Source of the DNA: an uncultured Granulosicoccaceae bacterium
GTDB lineage: Bacteria > Pseudomonadota > Gammaproteobacteria > Granulosicoccales > Granulosicoccaceae
Assembly (NCBI GenBank): GCA_937958675.1
Contig: CALGND010000085.1
Coordinates: 1 to 58,670 of the forward strand
Reading direction: 5' to 3'
DNA length: 58,670 bases
Part shown: piece by piece, positions 9,008 through 16,153 of the stretch
Numbering within the stretch: the first letter of the stretch is position 1
How the letters are laid out: every line of letters starts with the position of its first letter
The notes under the pieces: model-generated
The model's database searches: none
What the model was told of the DNA's origin: nothing
Seen by the model: the letters and a program-made list of their open reading frames with translations, nothing else
Program-made: the position numbers and the translations under genes

Positions 9008-9960
9008 ATAAATATACTAATTTAGCGCCCTTTCGGGTCGGCATGGTCTTGGTCGATGGATTTTCCTTGATGTCCTATAGCGCAGCGATCGAGCCTCTGA
9101 GAGCGGCCAATTTGCTTTCCGGGCAGGAACTCTACAAGGTCCGTAATTTGCCGGTTTTTGGCGCGCGTTCCATTAGCTCAACTGGTGCTGTGATACCCGC
9201 TACAGCCCATATAGGCGAGCAGGTCGATTTCGATCTGGTTCTACTCATTGCATCGGGCAACCCGTTTGCATTTGATGACGCCAACGCCCTGAGTTGGTTG
9301 CGTAATTTGGCCAGGCGTAACGTCATTATCGGTGGGGTGTCGGGTGGGCCGGTGATTATGGCCAAGGCGGGCATCATGAAAGGTAGGCGAATGACCGTTC
9401 ATTGGGAGCATCGAGGTACATTGGCAGAGCGTTTCCCCGACCTAAGGCTAGAGCACGCATTGTACGTTGTTGATAAGGATCGACTAACGTGTGCAGGCGG
9501 AACTGCGCCTTTGGACATGATGCATGCTTTAATTAGCTCGCATCATGGAGGTGACTTTGCTCGAAGTGTCAGTGACTGGTATCTACATACTGATGTGCGA
9601 CCAGCTGGCGGGCCACAGCGAGCAGGCTTAGCGCAGCGATATCATACTAACAATGCTTCTGTATTGCGGGTCATTGAAACCATGGAAAATCAACTCTCTG
9701 ATCCGCTCTCGCTAAGTGAGCTGGCAGCCATAGCGGGTCTAGGGGTGAGGCAGCTAAATCGCCTTTTCCAATCCAAAGTTAATATGACGACGATGGTGTT
9801 TTACCGTAAGCTCCGCTTAGACAAAGCAAACACTTTATTAGCACAGTCTTATTTATCAGTCACTGAAGTTGCCCTTGCGACAGGGTTTGCCAGTACTGCG
9901 CATTTTTCAAGCTGTTATAAAAAGCACTTTGGCTTAGCCCCATCTTTAAACCGAGGTTAG
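9001..9960 (+). CDS. GlxA-family transcriptional regulator (DJ-1/PfpI domain plus AraC HTH)
   Basis: Transcription factor with an N-terminal DJ-1/PfpI-like sensor domain (VGMVLVDGFSLMSYSAAIEP, then GGVSGGPVIMAKAGIM) and a C-terminal AraC-type double helix-turn-helix (LSLSELAAIAGLGVRQLNRLFQ, then VTEVALATGFASTAHFSSCY). I prefer ATG 9001 (MDNKYTNL, 319 residues) because family members start shortly before this sensor domain; ATG 8980 and TTG 8935 are also in frame. GbdR and SouR, regulators of betaine and sarcosine catabolism in Pseudomonas, have this architecture. Its divergent placement next to soxBDAG suggests it controls that operon in response to a betaine- or sarcosine-like ligand. The ligand is inferred. 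Confidence 0.85.
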   Translation: MDNKYTNLAPFRVGMVLVDGFSLMSYSAAIEPLRAANLLSGQELYKVRNLPVFGARSISSTGAVIPATAHIGEQVDFDLVLLIASGNPFAFDDANALSWLRNLARRNVIIGGVSGGPVIMAKAGIMKGRRMTVHWEHRGTLAERFPDLRLEHALYVVDKDRLTCAGGTAPLDMMHALISSHHGGDFARSVSDWYLHTDVRPAGGPQRAGLAQRYHTNNASVLRVIETMENQLSDPLSLSELAAIAGLGVRQLNRLFQSKVNMTTMVFYRKLRLDKANTLLAQSYLSVTEVALATGFASTAHFSSCYKKHFGLAPSLNRG

Positions 9961-9968
9961 CGACACGT

Positions 9969-10691
9969 ATGCACATACTAGTTTTACAACATGAAGAAGT
10001 AGAGCATCCGGGTATTTTCAGAAGTTTTCTTGAAGATGATGGCCACACTTGGCAAGCGATTCATCTCAATGCCGGCGAGACTATTCCACCAATTGATGGT
10101 TTCGATGCCTTGTGGGTAATGGGTGGGCCAATGGATGTTTGGCAGGAGGACGAATACCCTTGGTTAAAAGATGAAAAGGCTTATATCAAACATGCGGTAG
10201 AAGAAAAGGGCACGCATTACCTAGGCCTATGTTTAGGGCATCAGTTATTGGCCGAAGCCTTAGGCGGTACCGTAAAACCATCCACTACACCAGAGATTGG
10301 AGTGATGAATGTTCAGCTAACTGAGGTTGGTGCGACTGGTGTTTTGTTAGATGGCTTGCCAGAAAACTTACCCGCCCTGCAGTGGCACAGCGCGGAGATT
10401 ACTCAAATGCCTGCAGGTGCTGAATGTTTGGCTACATCGCCTGCCTGTGCGGTGCAAGCAATGTCATGGGGACCGCGTGCTTACTCGCTACAGTTTCATA
10501 TTGAAGTAGAGAGTGACACCTTTGATAATTGGAAAGATATTCCTGCTTACTCACAAGCGTTAAAAGATGCACTAGGGGCTGATGGAGAGAGTCAGTTTGC
10601 TAGCGATGTAAACGATAATCTTCAACAGTTTGCAACCATGGCAGAGCGTCTGTACATCAATTGGATGCAGACAACAGCTCACGTTACTTGA
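9969..10691 (+). CDS. Class I glutamine amidotransferase domain protein (GMP synthase-like)
   Basis: Stand-alone class I glutamine amidotransferase of 240 residues. The catalytic triad is visible: nucleophile C88 in GLCLGHQLLAEALGG, and H177 with E179 in LQFHIEVE. The oxyanion-loop region WVMGGPMDVW is also present. The gene starts eight bases after the regulator's stop and is probably co-transcribed with it. Such proteins are often annotated as GMP-synthase-like, but no synthetase domain or partner gene is nearby. It could act on a gamma-glutamyl compound rather than supply ammonia to a synthetase. Function in the cell is unknown. Confidence 0.8.
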   Translation: MHILVLQHEEVEHPGIFRSFLEDDGHTWQAIHLNAGETIPPIDGFDALWVMGGPMDVWQEDEYPWLKDEKAYIKHAVEEKGTHYLGLCLGHQLLAEALGGTVKPSTTPEIGVMNVQLTEVGATGVLLDGLPENLPALQWHSAEITQMPAGAECLATSPACAVQAMSWGPRAYSLQFHIEVESDTFDNWKDIPAYSQALKDALGADGESQFASDVNDNLQQFATMAERLYINWMQTTAHVT

Positions 10692-10757
10692 TAAAGCAAT
10701 GTAGTAGGGCGAATTACAAGAACGAATTACAAGTGCGAGCCACTTGAGCATAAACAC

Positions 10758-11666
10758 ATGATTAAGTCCGCAATTGGGATTAGTGATTGGTTGTTAATCC
10801 TTTTGTTAGGATTCATATGGGGTGGTTCGTTCTTTTTTAACGCTGTTGCCGTTGACGCCTTCCACCCTTTGTTGGTTGTCTTTTTGCGAGTGTTTGTGGC
10901 CGCCGCCATATTGTGGTTAATAATGTTTGCTCGTAAACAAGTGGCCACTCAAAGCGTACCCATGTGGATTGCGTTTCTCGTGATGGGGTGTCTGAATAAC
11001 GCGATACCCTTCATGTGCATTGTTTGGGGCCAACAATATATTGCGTCGGGTTTGGCATCAGTGCTAAATGCAACAACACCTCTGTTTACTATCGTGTTTG
11101 CCAGCTGGATGCTCTCTGATGAGTCGATGAGCCTGAATAAATTTATTGGAGTAGTACTCGGCATTGTTGGTGTGGTAATCATGATGAGTAACGATCTTCG
11201 CTCTGGGATGACAGCTTCACTGTTCGGCCAAGCGTTGATATTAGCCGCAGCCATAAGCTATGCCTTCGCCGGCATCTTTGGTCGCAGATTTAAAGCTATG
11301 GGTATTTCACCAATGATGACAGCCACGGGGCAGGTAACGGGTTCCAGCTTGTTGTTATTGCCACTTCTGTTTTTGTATGAGCCTGCGCGCGATATATCCA
11401 ACGCAACGCCTGCTGCGTGGTTATCCGTGATTGGCCTAGCGACTCTTTGTACGGCGTTTGCTTATCTACTTTATTTCAAAATATTAGGAGCGGTGGGTGC
11501 GAGCAATCTAGCGCTGGTGACATTTGTAGTACCGGTGTCAGCAATCGTATTAGGTGGGTTGTTTTTGCAGGAAGTGATCACTAGTGCACAATGGCTTGGG
11601 ATCGTGGTGATAGCGATCAGTTTGTTAGTGATCGATGGACGGTTATTGCATATCGGCAAAAATTAG
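10758..11666 (+). CDS. EamA/DMT-family inner-membrane transporter
   Basis: Membrane protein of 302 residues with about ten hydrophobic segments arranged as two EamA repeats. The first begins LLLGFIWGGSFFFNAVAV; the second starts near LFGQALILAAAISYAFAGIFGRR. GASNLALVTFVVPVSAIVLGGLF near the end is typical of the drug/metabolite transporter superfamily. It follows the amidotransferase by 66 bases on the same strand. Substrate is not predictable from sequence; many members export amino acids or other metabolites, and in this context an amino-compound efflux role is plausible but unproven. Confidence 0.85.
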   Translation: MIKSAIGISDWLLILLLGFIWGGSFFFNAVAVDAFHPLLVVFLRVFVAAAILWLIMFARKQVATQSVPMWIAFLVMGCLNNAIPFMCIVWGQQYIASGLASVLNATTPLFTIVFASWMLSDESMSLNKFIGVVLGIVGVVIMMSNDLRSGMTASLFGQALILAAAISYAFAGIFGRRFKAMGISPMMTATGQVTGSSLLLLPLLFLYEPARDISNATPAAWLSVIGLATLCTAFAYLLYFKILGAVGASNLALVTFVVPVSAIVLGGLFLQEVITSAQWLGIVVIAISLLVIDGRLLHIGKN

Positions 11667-11687
11667 AATCATATTGAAGTGCTTTAC

Positions 11688-12281
11688 TTATGTGCATGAA
11701 GCCTGCTGATCAACCATTTCTTGAATCAGCGGAGCGAAATGTGAGTAGGGTGGGGTAGTAGCGCCCGCGACTTTGGCTCTATCGTCCAGTAGCCTTACTT
11801 GAACGATCACTTCAACATTTAGTTTACCGCTAAATTCTGTGACTTCATCTTCACTCATGGGACCACCTTGCAGCTTTAGTGAATGCAATGATGCTTCGCT
11901 TAGTTGCTCTAGGTATTCAGGCCGTGTGGCGCATAGATAGCGTTTTGCGGCCACATGGTATCGTACGCAATCCACGACGACGGGTGGGAAGAATTCAGCA
12001 AGCACCTGAGCGCCGGCTTCTTCGTGATAGCGATCCAGTGTGTCATCCATGCTGAAGGTGCCGAACTCTGATGTGAAATGACCAATATCATGAAGTAAGG
12101 CACCCACTATAATCTCGGTAGACATATTGCCGTTCTGGGCAAGCGTTGCACTTTGCAGCATGTGTTCGGCCACCGTAACGGGCTCGCCTAGGTATTCATC
12201 ATCGCCGCAGCGATCAAATACGTCACCTATAAACGCAACGATATTGTGAGCGCTTAGATTTGATTGATCTGGTGTGGTCAT
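11688..12281 (-). CDS. tmpB: HD-domain mixed-valent di-iron oxygenase, TmpB/PhnZ-like
   Basis: Probably cleaves the C-P bond of a 1-hydroxyalkylphosphonate with O2. From ATG 12281 it is 197 residues, and all PhnZ/TmpB metal and substrate residues can be placed: Y30 and E33 (YLGEPVT), H40 (EHMLQSA), H64-D65 (LLHDIGH), H86, H109 and K113 (YHVAAK), and D166 (RLLDDRAK). The spacing nearly equals that of PhnZ (Y24, E27, H34, H58, D59, H80, H104, K108, D161). The longer frame to 12428 overlaps the upstream oxygenase and is not used. It lies four bases after that Fe/2OG oxygenase, as in TmpA-TmpB pairs. TmpB versus PhnZ is inferred from the TmpA-like partner and the betaine/sarcosine context. Confidence 0.75.
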   Translation of the reverse strand: MTTPDQSNLSAHNIVAFIGDVFDRCGDDEYLGEPVTVAEHMLQSATLAQNGNMSTEIIVGALLHDIGHFTSEFGTFSMDDTLDRYHEEAGAQVLAEFFPPVVVDCVRYHVAAKRYLCATRPEYLEQLSEASLHSLKLQGGPMSEDEVTEFSGKLNVEVIVQVRLLDDRAKVAGATTPPYSHFAPLIQEMVDQQASCT

Positions 12282-12285
12282 AGTG

Positions 12286-13443
12286 TTAACCGAGTTTGTT
12301 GTTGAGCGTACGCAGCTTTGACAAGAGGCTATCTTTATCAGCGTAGCATCCTTGTAGCCAGCGAGTACCGGTTCCTGAATAGGCTTTGCGGGCATGCAGT
12401 ACACGTGTGTTATCAACGATAAACGCATCCCCTGGTTTTAATTTAAATGATACTTGCAGTGCAGGATCGTCAGCGAGTTGTGAAAAGCGTCGATAGGCTT
12501 CGTAGTAGAGCTCCATCTTTTCAAATGGCACATCGGTAAAAGGTGCAGCTGATCGATTATTAAATCGTACTCCGATAAGCTCGCCATCGGGTGCTAGCTC
12601 GATCATCGGGCGTTTGGCGTGCAGTGCTACATCATTTGACCCCGCATATTCAAAACGTGCGCAATATTGGCTGAGTACATCAAACCAAGCAGCGTTTTCT
12701 TCACGGATTATTTGTGCGGCGCGAAACCCGTCCACTACCATGTTCTCTCCACCAGCTGCGGAGCTCTCTAGGCAGTACAGTAGTTGCAACGTAGGCACTG
12801 GATCGCGATAGGGGTTGTCAGTGTGGGCCTGTAAGCCTAGGCCGGTATAAGCAAGGTTGCTAGGGTTAACTTCTGTGCGTACTTCAAAGTGGCGGCCATA
12901 GTTTGTCTCACGAATGTAGCCAAACAGATCGATAACGTTAAACAATGCCCCGTCTTCAACCGGTGCGTTGGATAATTTGGCAAAGCCATATTGCTCAATA
13001 TCCGATAACCAATCGCGAAGTGTTTGGGGGTCTTCGCAAAGTTGATTGTACTGGGCGCTTGTTACGTCAAGTGATGAATCCCAGGTAGTGGCAGTTGAGG
13101 ACAACCAACCGCGTCCGGTTTCATCGGTTTTGTCGTATGGATGTTGAAGCAGCCAATTGAGGTCAAATTCAACGTGCTTATCTTCAGGCTGAAACTGTAC
13201 GTGTAGCGTAGTGCCGTCAGCATAAGCGGCAGAGACGGTCAAGTTATCTGGGAGGCTACCTAGGGTTATTAACCTCTGACCGTTACTTGCATCGCGCGTA
13301 TCGGCGTCAGGCGAGTTGTCTCTTAGCCAAAATGAGTGAAAGCGTGTAGTTTGATTTTCACGATTCTTTATCGCAACCGCTTTGCCACCATTCGCAATAT
13401 CAACCGTAACAGTGTTGTCGATCGTAGCCATTAAGGGCTCCAC
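12286..13443 (-). CDS. tmpA: Fe(II)/2-oxoglutarate oxygenase, TmpA/gamma-butyrobetaine hydroxylase-like
   Basis: Member of the gamma-butyrobetaine hydroxylase family, 385 residues (ATG 13431 is an alternative start). It has a DUF971-like N-terminal domain and a TauD-like catalytic domain with iron ligands H207 and D209 (AHTDNPYRD) and H350 (NTRVLHARKAY); R361 is a candidate 2-oxoglutarate ligand. TmpA hydroxylates 2-trimethylaminoethylphosphonate at C1 and was long misannotated as gamma-butyrobetaine hydroxylase. Coupling to an HD-domain oxygenase favours TmpA. In GBBH the N-terminal domain binds zinc through a Cys-rich stretch after WLRDN; here that stretch reads SPDADTRDASNGQR, without Cys, so this site is lost. 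True GBBH activity is not excluded. Confidence 0.72.
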   Translation of the reverse strand: MEPLMATIDNTVTVDIANGGKAVAIKNRENQTTRFHSFWLRDNSPDADTRDASNGQRLITLGSLPDNLTVSAAYADGTTLHVQFQPEDKHVEFDLNWLLQHPYDKTDETGRGWLSSTATTWDSSLDVTSAQYNQLCEDPQTLRDWLSDIEQYGFAKLSNAPVEDGALFNVIDLFGYIRETNYGRHFEVRTEVNPSNLAYTGLGLQAHTDNPYRDPVPTLQLLYCLESSAAGGENMVVDGFRAAQIIREENAAWFDVLSQYCARFEYAGSNDVALHAKRPMIELAPDGELIGVRFNNRSAAPFTDVPFEKMELYYEAYRRFSQLADDPALQVSFKLKPGDAFIVDNTRVLHARKAYSGTGTRWLQGCYADKDSLLSKLRTLNNKLG

Positions 13444-13480
13444 AAACCAGCATTCCGTGAATCCTAATTCTAAACAGAAA

Positions 13481-15085
13481 CTAGGGAGCTGTATAGTTGC
13501 AGCGATAGTCGGCTAAACCATCTTGGGCATCTACCGTGATGCAAGAGCCGCTGGGCACATACTTAGGCTCGTAGCGCTCAAGGTTAGGGTCGTGCAATCC
13601 GGTTGTTAAAAAGGCCGTAAGCTGGCTGATATCCTGAACGCTTAAACCAAGTGGCACAAATCGCTGATCCAAGTTTGCGATTGCGTTTTCGTTTTGTGGT
13701 ACCGCTTCGTTCTTGTATTTAATCACCTCACGGATGGAAGTAAAGCTAGCCCCGTGGCCCAGCACTTCTGAATCAGCTAAGTTGTATAGCTGGGGGATTT
13801 TGAACTTGTAGTTGTCAGCTTCATTAAGCGTAAAGCCGCCTCTGCCTAAACCAACACTTGTTGGTACGTCTCCGTGTATGTTGTTTCTAGTGTTGTCAAA
13901 ATCGGCAAAACCAATCGCACTGAACATTTCGTGCTCTTGTGCATTTTCAACAGTACTCAGTGCTGGCCCTTGATGGCAAGCGGAACACCCAGCCTCTCCG
14001 AAGAACAATAACGCACCTTGTAACTCTGTTTTGTTAAGCGCCTGTGTATCGCCGCGCAACCATTGTTGGAAAGGGGCTTCGTTAGTTAGGATTGTTCTCA
14101 CGTAGGACGCAACAGCTTTGCCTGCATCTTCTCGTGCATCAGTACTACCCGAAGGGTAGGCGGCACGCCATAGTGCGCGATACTCAGTGCTAGCAGTTAA
14201 TGGGGTGTCGCCTTCCATGAGTAAACGGTGTAGTTTTATTCCTGCGATGGCTTGTGTTTCTGGGCCTTTAAAGCCGCGATTGTTTGCTTCTCTGGGCTCG
14301 CCCTCAGTGGCTAGTTGGTTAATAGGAATGTTGCTATTGATCGTACCGGCATTACCTAATTCTCCGTTCCAAAGAACGACCTCCTGATAAGCAACGTTTA
14401 ATGTAGCCGGAGGTGCGATGGGTTGTAGATCAGGCTTGTTGTCATCGCCATCAACTGCTTTTGGGTCAAAACCCAGTGCGAGCTGGCGATGACTGCCGTC
14501 AAGCGCATAACCAACGCCACCTTCACCTATGCCTTGTGGGATTCCTGCCTTAAAGCCGGCGGCCGCGTTATGGCAGGTTGAACAGGACCAAGTGCCTGGG
14601 TCGCCTGCGACTCCATTTAGGGCAAAACCTGTGTCATGAAAAATAAATTTTCCTAGCTCAACTTTTGCTGCATTGAGCGCGTTATTTTGATCTTGAGGTA
14701 TTTGTGCGAAGTCGGTTTCCGATGGGAGTGTAAAAGCTTGTAACCCTTGGCCTGCTGATTGGGATATCAGTAACGTTTGCAGCTCAGACTGTAGGGCTGA
14801 TGTATCGGTTGAGTTAGGACTAGTAGGACGTATGCTGCGTCTGTCGCTCGCGCACATCCATTGGTCAGGTACCGGTGCGCAATAATCCATTTTCACTTGG
14901 CAGCTTGAACGATATGCAGTTTGCGCTAGTAGTCGCGTTGTACCACTAGCAACGCATGCATTAACGACGGTTGGATCATTTTGGGCTACTGTTGATGTGT
15001 TTGTAGTGGATGGTGTATCACCGCCGCCACTGCAAGAAGCTAGGAGTACTGTTATACATAGTAAGCTGTATGATGAATAACGCAT
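13481..15085 (-). CDS. Di-heme cytochrome c peroxidase/MauG-family lipoprotein
   Basis: Exported di-heme c-type cytochrome, 534 residues. The N-terminus is a lipoprotein signal with lipobox LLASC (mature Cys about residue 18), so it is probably tethered to the periplasmic face of a membrane. Two heme c motifs are seen: CSTCH (WSCSTCHNAAAGF) and CSACH (GCSACHQGPALS). The peroxidase/MauG body is recognisable (GKFIFHDTGFALNG, LFFGEAGCSACH, FKIPQLYNLADS). About 80 N-terminal residues after the lipobox are extra and rich in Ser, Thr and Cys. It is 37 bases upstream of the tmpA-like gene on the same strand. Substrate unknown: hydrogen peroxide, a quinone cofactor precursor or a small organic are all possible. 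Confidence 0.82.
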   Translation of the reverse strand: MRYSSYSLLCITVLLASCSGGGDTPSTTNTSTVAQNDPTVVNACVASGTTRLLAQTAYRSSCQVKMDYCAPVPDQWMCASDRRSIRPTSPNSTDTSALQSELQTLLISQSAGQGLQAFTLPSETDFAQIPQDQNNALNAAKVELGKFIFHDTGFALNGVAGDPGTWSCSTCHNAAAGFKAGIPQGIGEGGVGYALDGSHRQLALGFDPKAVDGDDNKPDLQPIAPPATLNVAYQEVVLWNGELGNAGTINSNIPINQLATEGEPREANNRGFKGPETQAIAGIKLHRLLMEGDTPLTASTEYRALWRAAYPSGSTDAREDAGKAVASYVRTILTNEAPFQQWLRGDTQALNKTELQGALLFFGEAGCSACHQGPALSTVENAQEHEMFSAIGFADFDNTRNNIHGDVPTSVGLGRGGFTLNEADNYKFKIPQLYNLADSEVLGHGASFTSIREVIKYKNEAVPQNENAIANLDQRFVPLGLSVQDISQLTAFLTTGLHDPNLERYEPKYVPSGSCITVDAQDGLADYRCNYTAP

Positions 15086-15251
15086 GCTGGTGATACCGAT
15101 TCGGACGACTTTCTGTCGATGCAGCTATTATTCTTGAAAGCTAGCCCAGCGGCTAGGTATTGACGCGTGTTGCGGGTGGTATTAGTACCGTTGTTGGAAC
15201 TCTTAGAAGTTTGGGTCACAGCTGTAACGTTAGCGATTGTTATACCGATTG

Positions 15252-16037
15252 TTATTGAGAGAAGCGTAGCGACATGCATGACAAGCCGCCGTCTACTTTG
15301 GCGGCTTCGCTGGTATTAAGGCTGACGACTTTATAACCAGCTTGCGTTAGCAATTTTTGGCTTTGCGGGAACCCTTCACTGATAAAAACCGTGCCGTTAA
15401 TGCAGATGATATTGGCAGCAGCTGACTCACCCTCTGGTGTGGCGAGTATTTTATATCCTTCAAAGGCGCCGGTGGCGGCTAGTGCTGGGGTTGCGAAGAT
15501 GGTGTTTGAATCCAGCAGGCCGCAATCGGATTTAAAGTGCAATATGCTTTTTGGGGTATTAACTCGGCGGCCCGAATAGCCAAACTGGCTAAGGATGTTG
15601 CTTAGTTCACTATAGCCGGCTTCATTGGTGCGTTCTGATAAGCCGATAAACGCATCGGTGTCAGTTAGTAATACGTCCCCACCATCTAAGGTTGCCTCTG
15701 CTGGCAATGTGAAGACTTGATCAAATTCAGTGTCTAGAGTGGGCTTAATCGCCAGGCCTTCACCAGCGCGAGTGCTAGCACCTGGGTTAGTAACAATCGC
15801 TGCGCCTTGGATGCAGATAGCAGCGTCTTCGACAAACACAGAATCCGGAAATTCTTCAAGGGCAGGTAATACCAGCACCTCCACACCTGATTGCCTGATC
15901 GCCTCCAAATACGCTTCGTGTTGGCTTGCAAACAAGGCGGCGTCTGGATCGGTGCCGTCGTGTGCGCGTAAGCCAGACGTCACGCTTTTGGACGGTTTGC
16001 GTGCGATAATGTGACTGAACTCGGTAGAACGCGGCAT
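15252..16037 (-). CDS. ddaH: Dimethylarginine dimethylaminohydrolase
   Basis: Hydrolyses N-omega-methylated arginines to citrulline plus dimethylamine or methylamine. From ATG 16037 it is 261 residues; GTG 16049 is an alternative giving four more. Family features match bacterial DDAH: the N-terminal HIIARKPSKS, the substrate-binding loop EFPDSVFVEDAAI, DGGDVL, catalytic H167 in ILHFKSDCGLLD, and catalytic C254 near the end (DGGLSCMSLRF). It heads a minus-strand run with the di-heme lipoprotein and the TmpAB-like pair, although a 166-base gap separates it from the lipoprotein. Dimethylamine release fits the methylated-amine theme of the region. Confidence 0.9.
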   Translation of the reverse strand: MPRSTEFSHIIARKPSKSVTSGLRAHDGTDPDAALFASQHEAYLEAIRQSGVEVLVLPALEEFPDSVFVEDAAICIQGAAIVTNPGASTRAGEGLAIKPTLDTEFDQVFTLPAEATLDGGDVLLTDTDAFIGLSERTNEAGYSELSNILSQFGYSGRRVNTPKSILHFKSDCGLLDSNTIFATPALAATGAFEGYKILATPEGESAAANIICINGTVFISEGFPQSQKLLTQAGYKVVSLNTSEAAKVDGGLSCMSLRFSQ

Positions 16038-16058
16038 CGCTTGATCCACTATTGGTGA

Positions 16059-16099
16059 TTACTAGTATAAGTAACCATTATAAACATTTAGTATAAGTA
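16059..16099. repeat. 11-bp direct repeats in the divergent ddaH/unknown-gene promoter region
   Basis: TAGTATAAGTA occurs at 16063-16073 and again at 16089-16099, exact copies 26 bases apart start to start. The first copy also sits in a partial palindrome, TTACT-AGTATA-AGTAA (16059-16074). The short intergenic region separates divergently transcribed genes. I infer binding sites for an unidentified regulator. Confidence 0.4.
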
Positions 16100-16153
16100 G
16101 CTGTTCGCAGGCTATTGAGCCACTTTGTTGATTGAGTGAAACGGGCATTATTG

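Noticed and set aside
9969..10691. GMP synthase
   Set aside because: Only the amidotransferase domain is present; no ATP pyrophosphatase domain or partner gene.
15093..15250. ATACCGATT repeated at 15093-15101 and 15242-15250
   Set aside because: Nine bases, far apart, also found inside a gene near 36238; looks like chance.
15052..15279. 75-codon minus-strand frame between ddaH and the di-heme lipoprotein
   Set aside because: It overlaps the ends of both real genes in another frame and has low-complexity Thr/Asn content.
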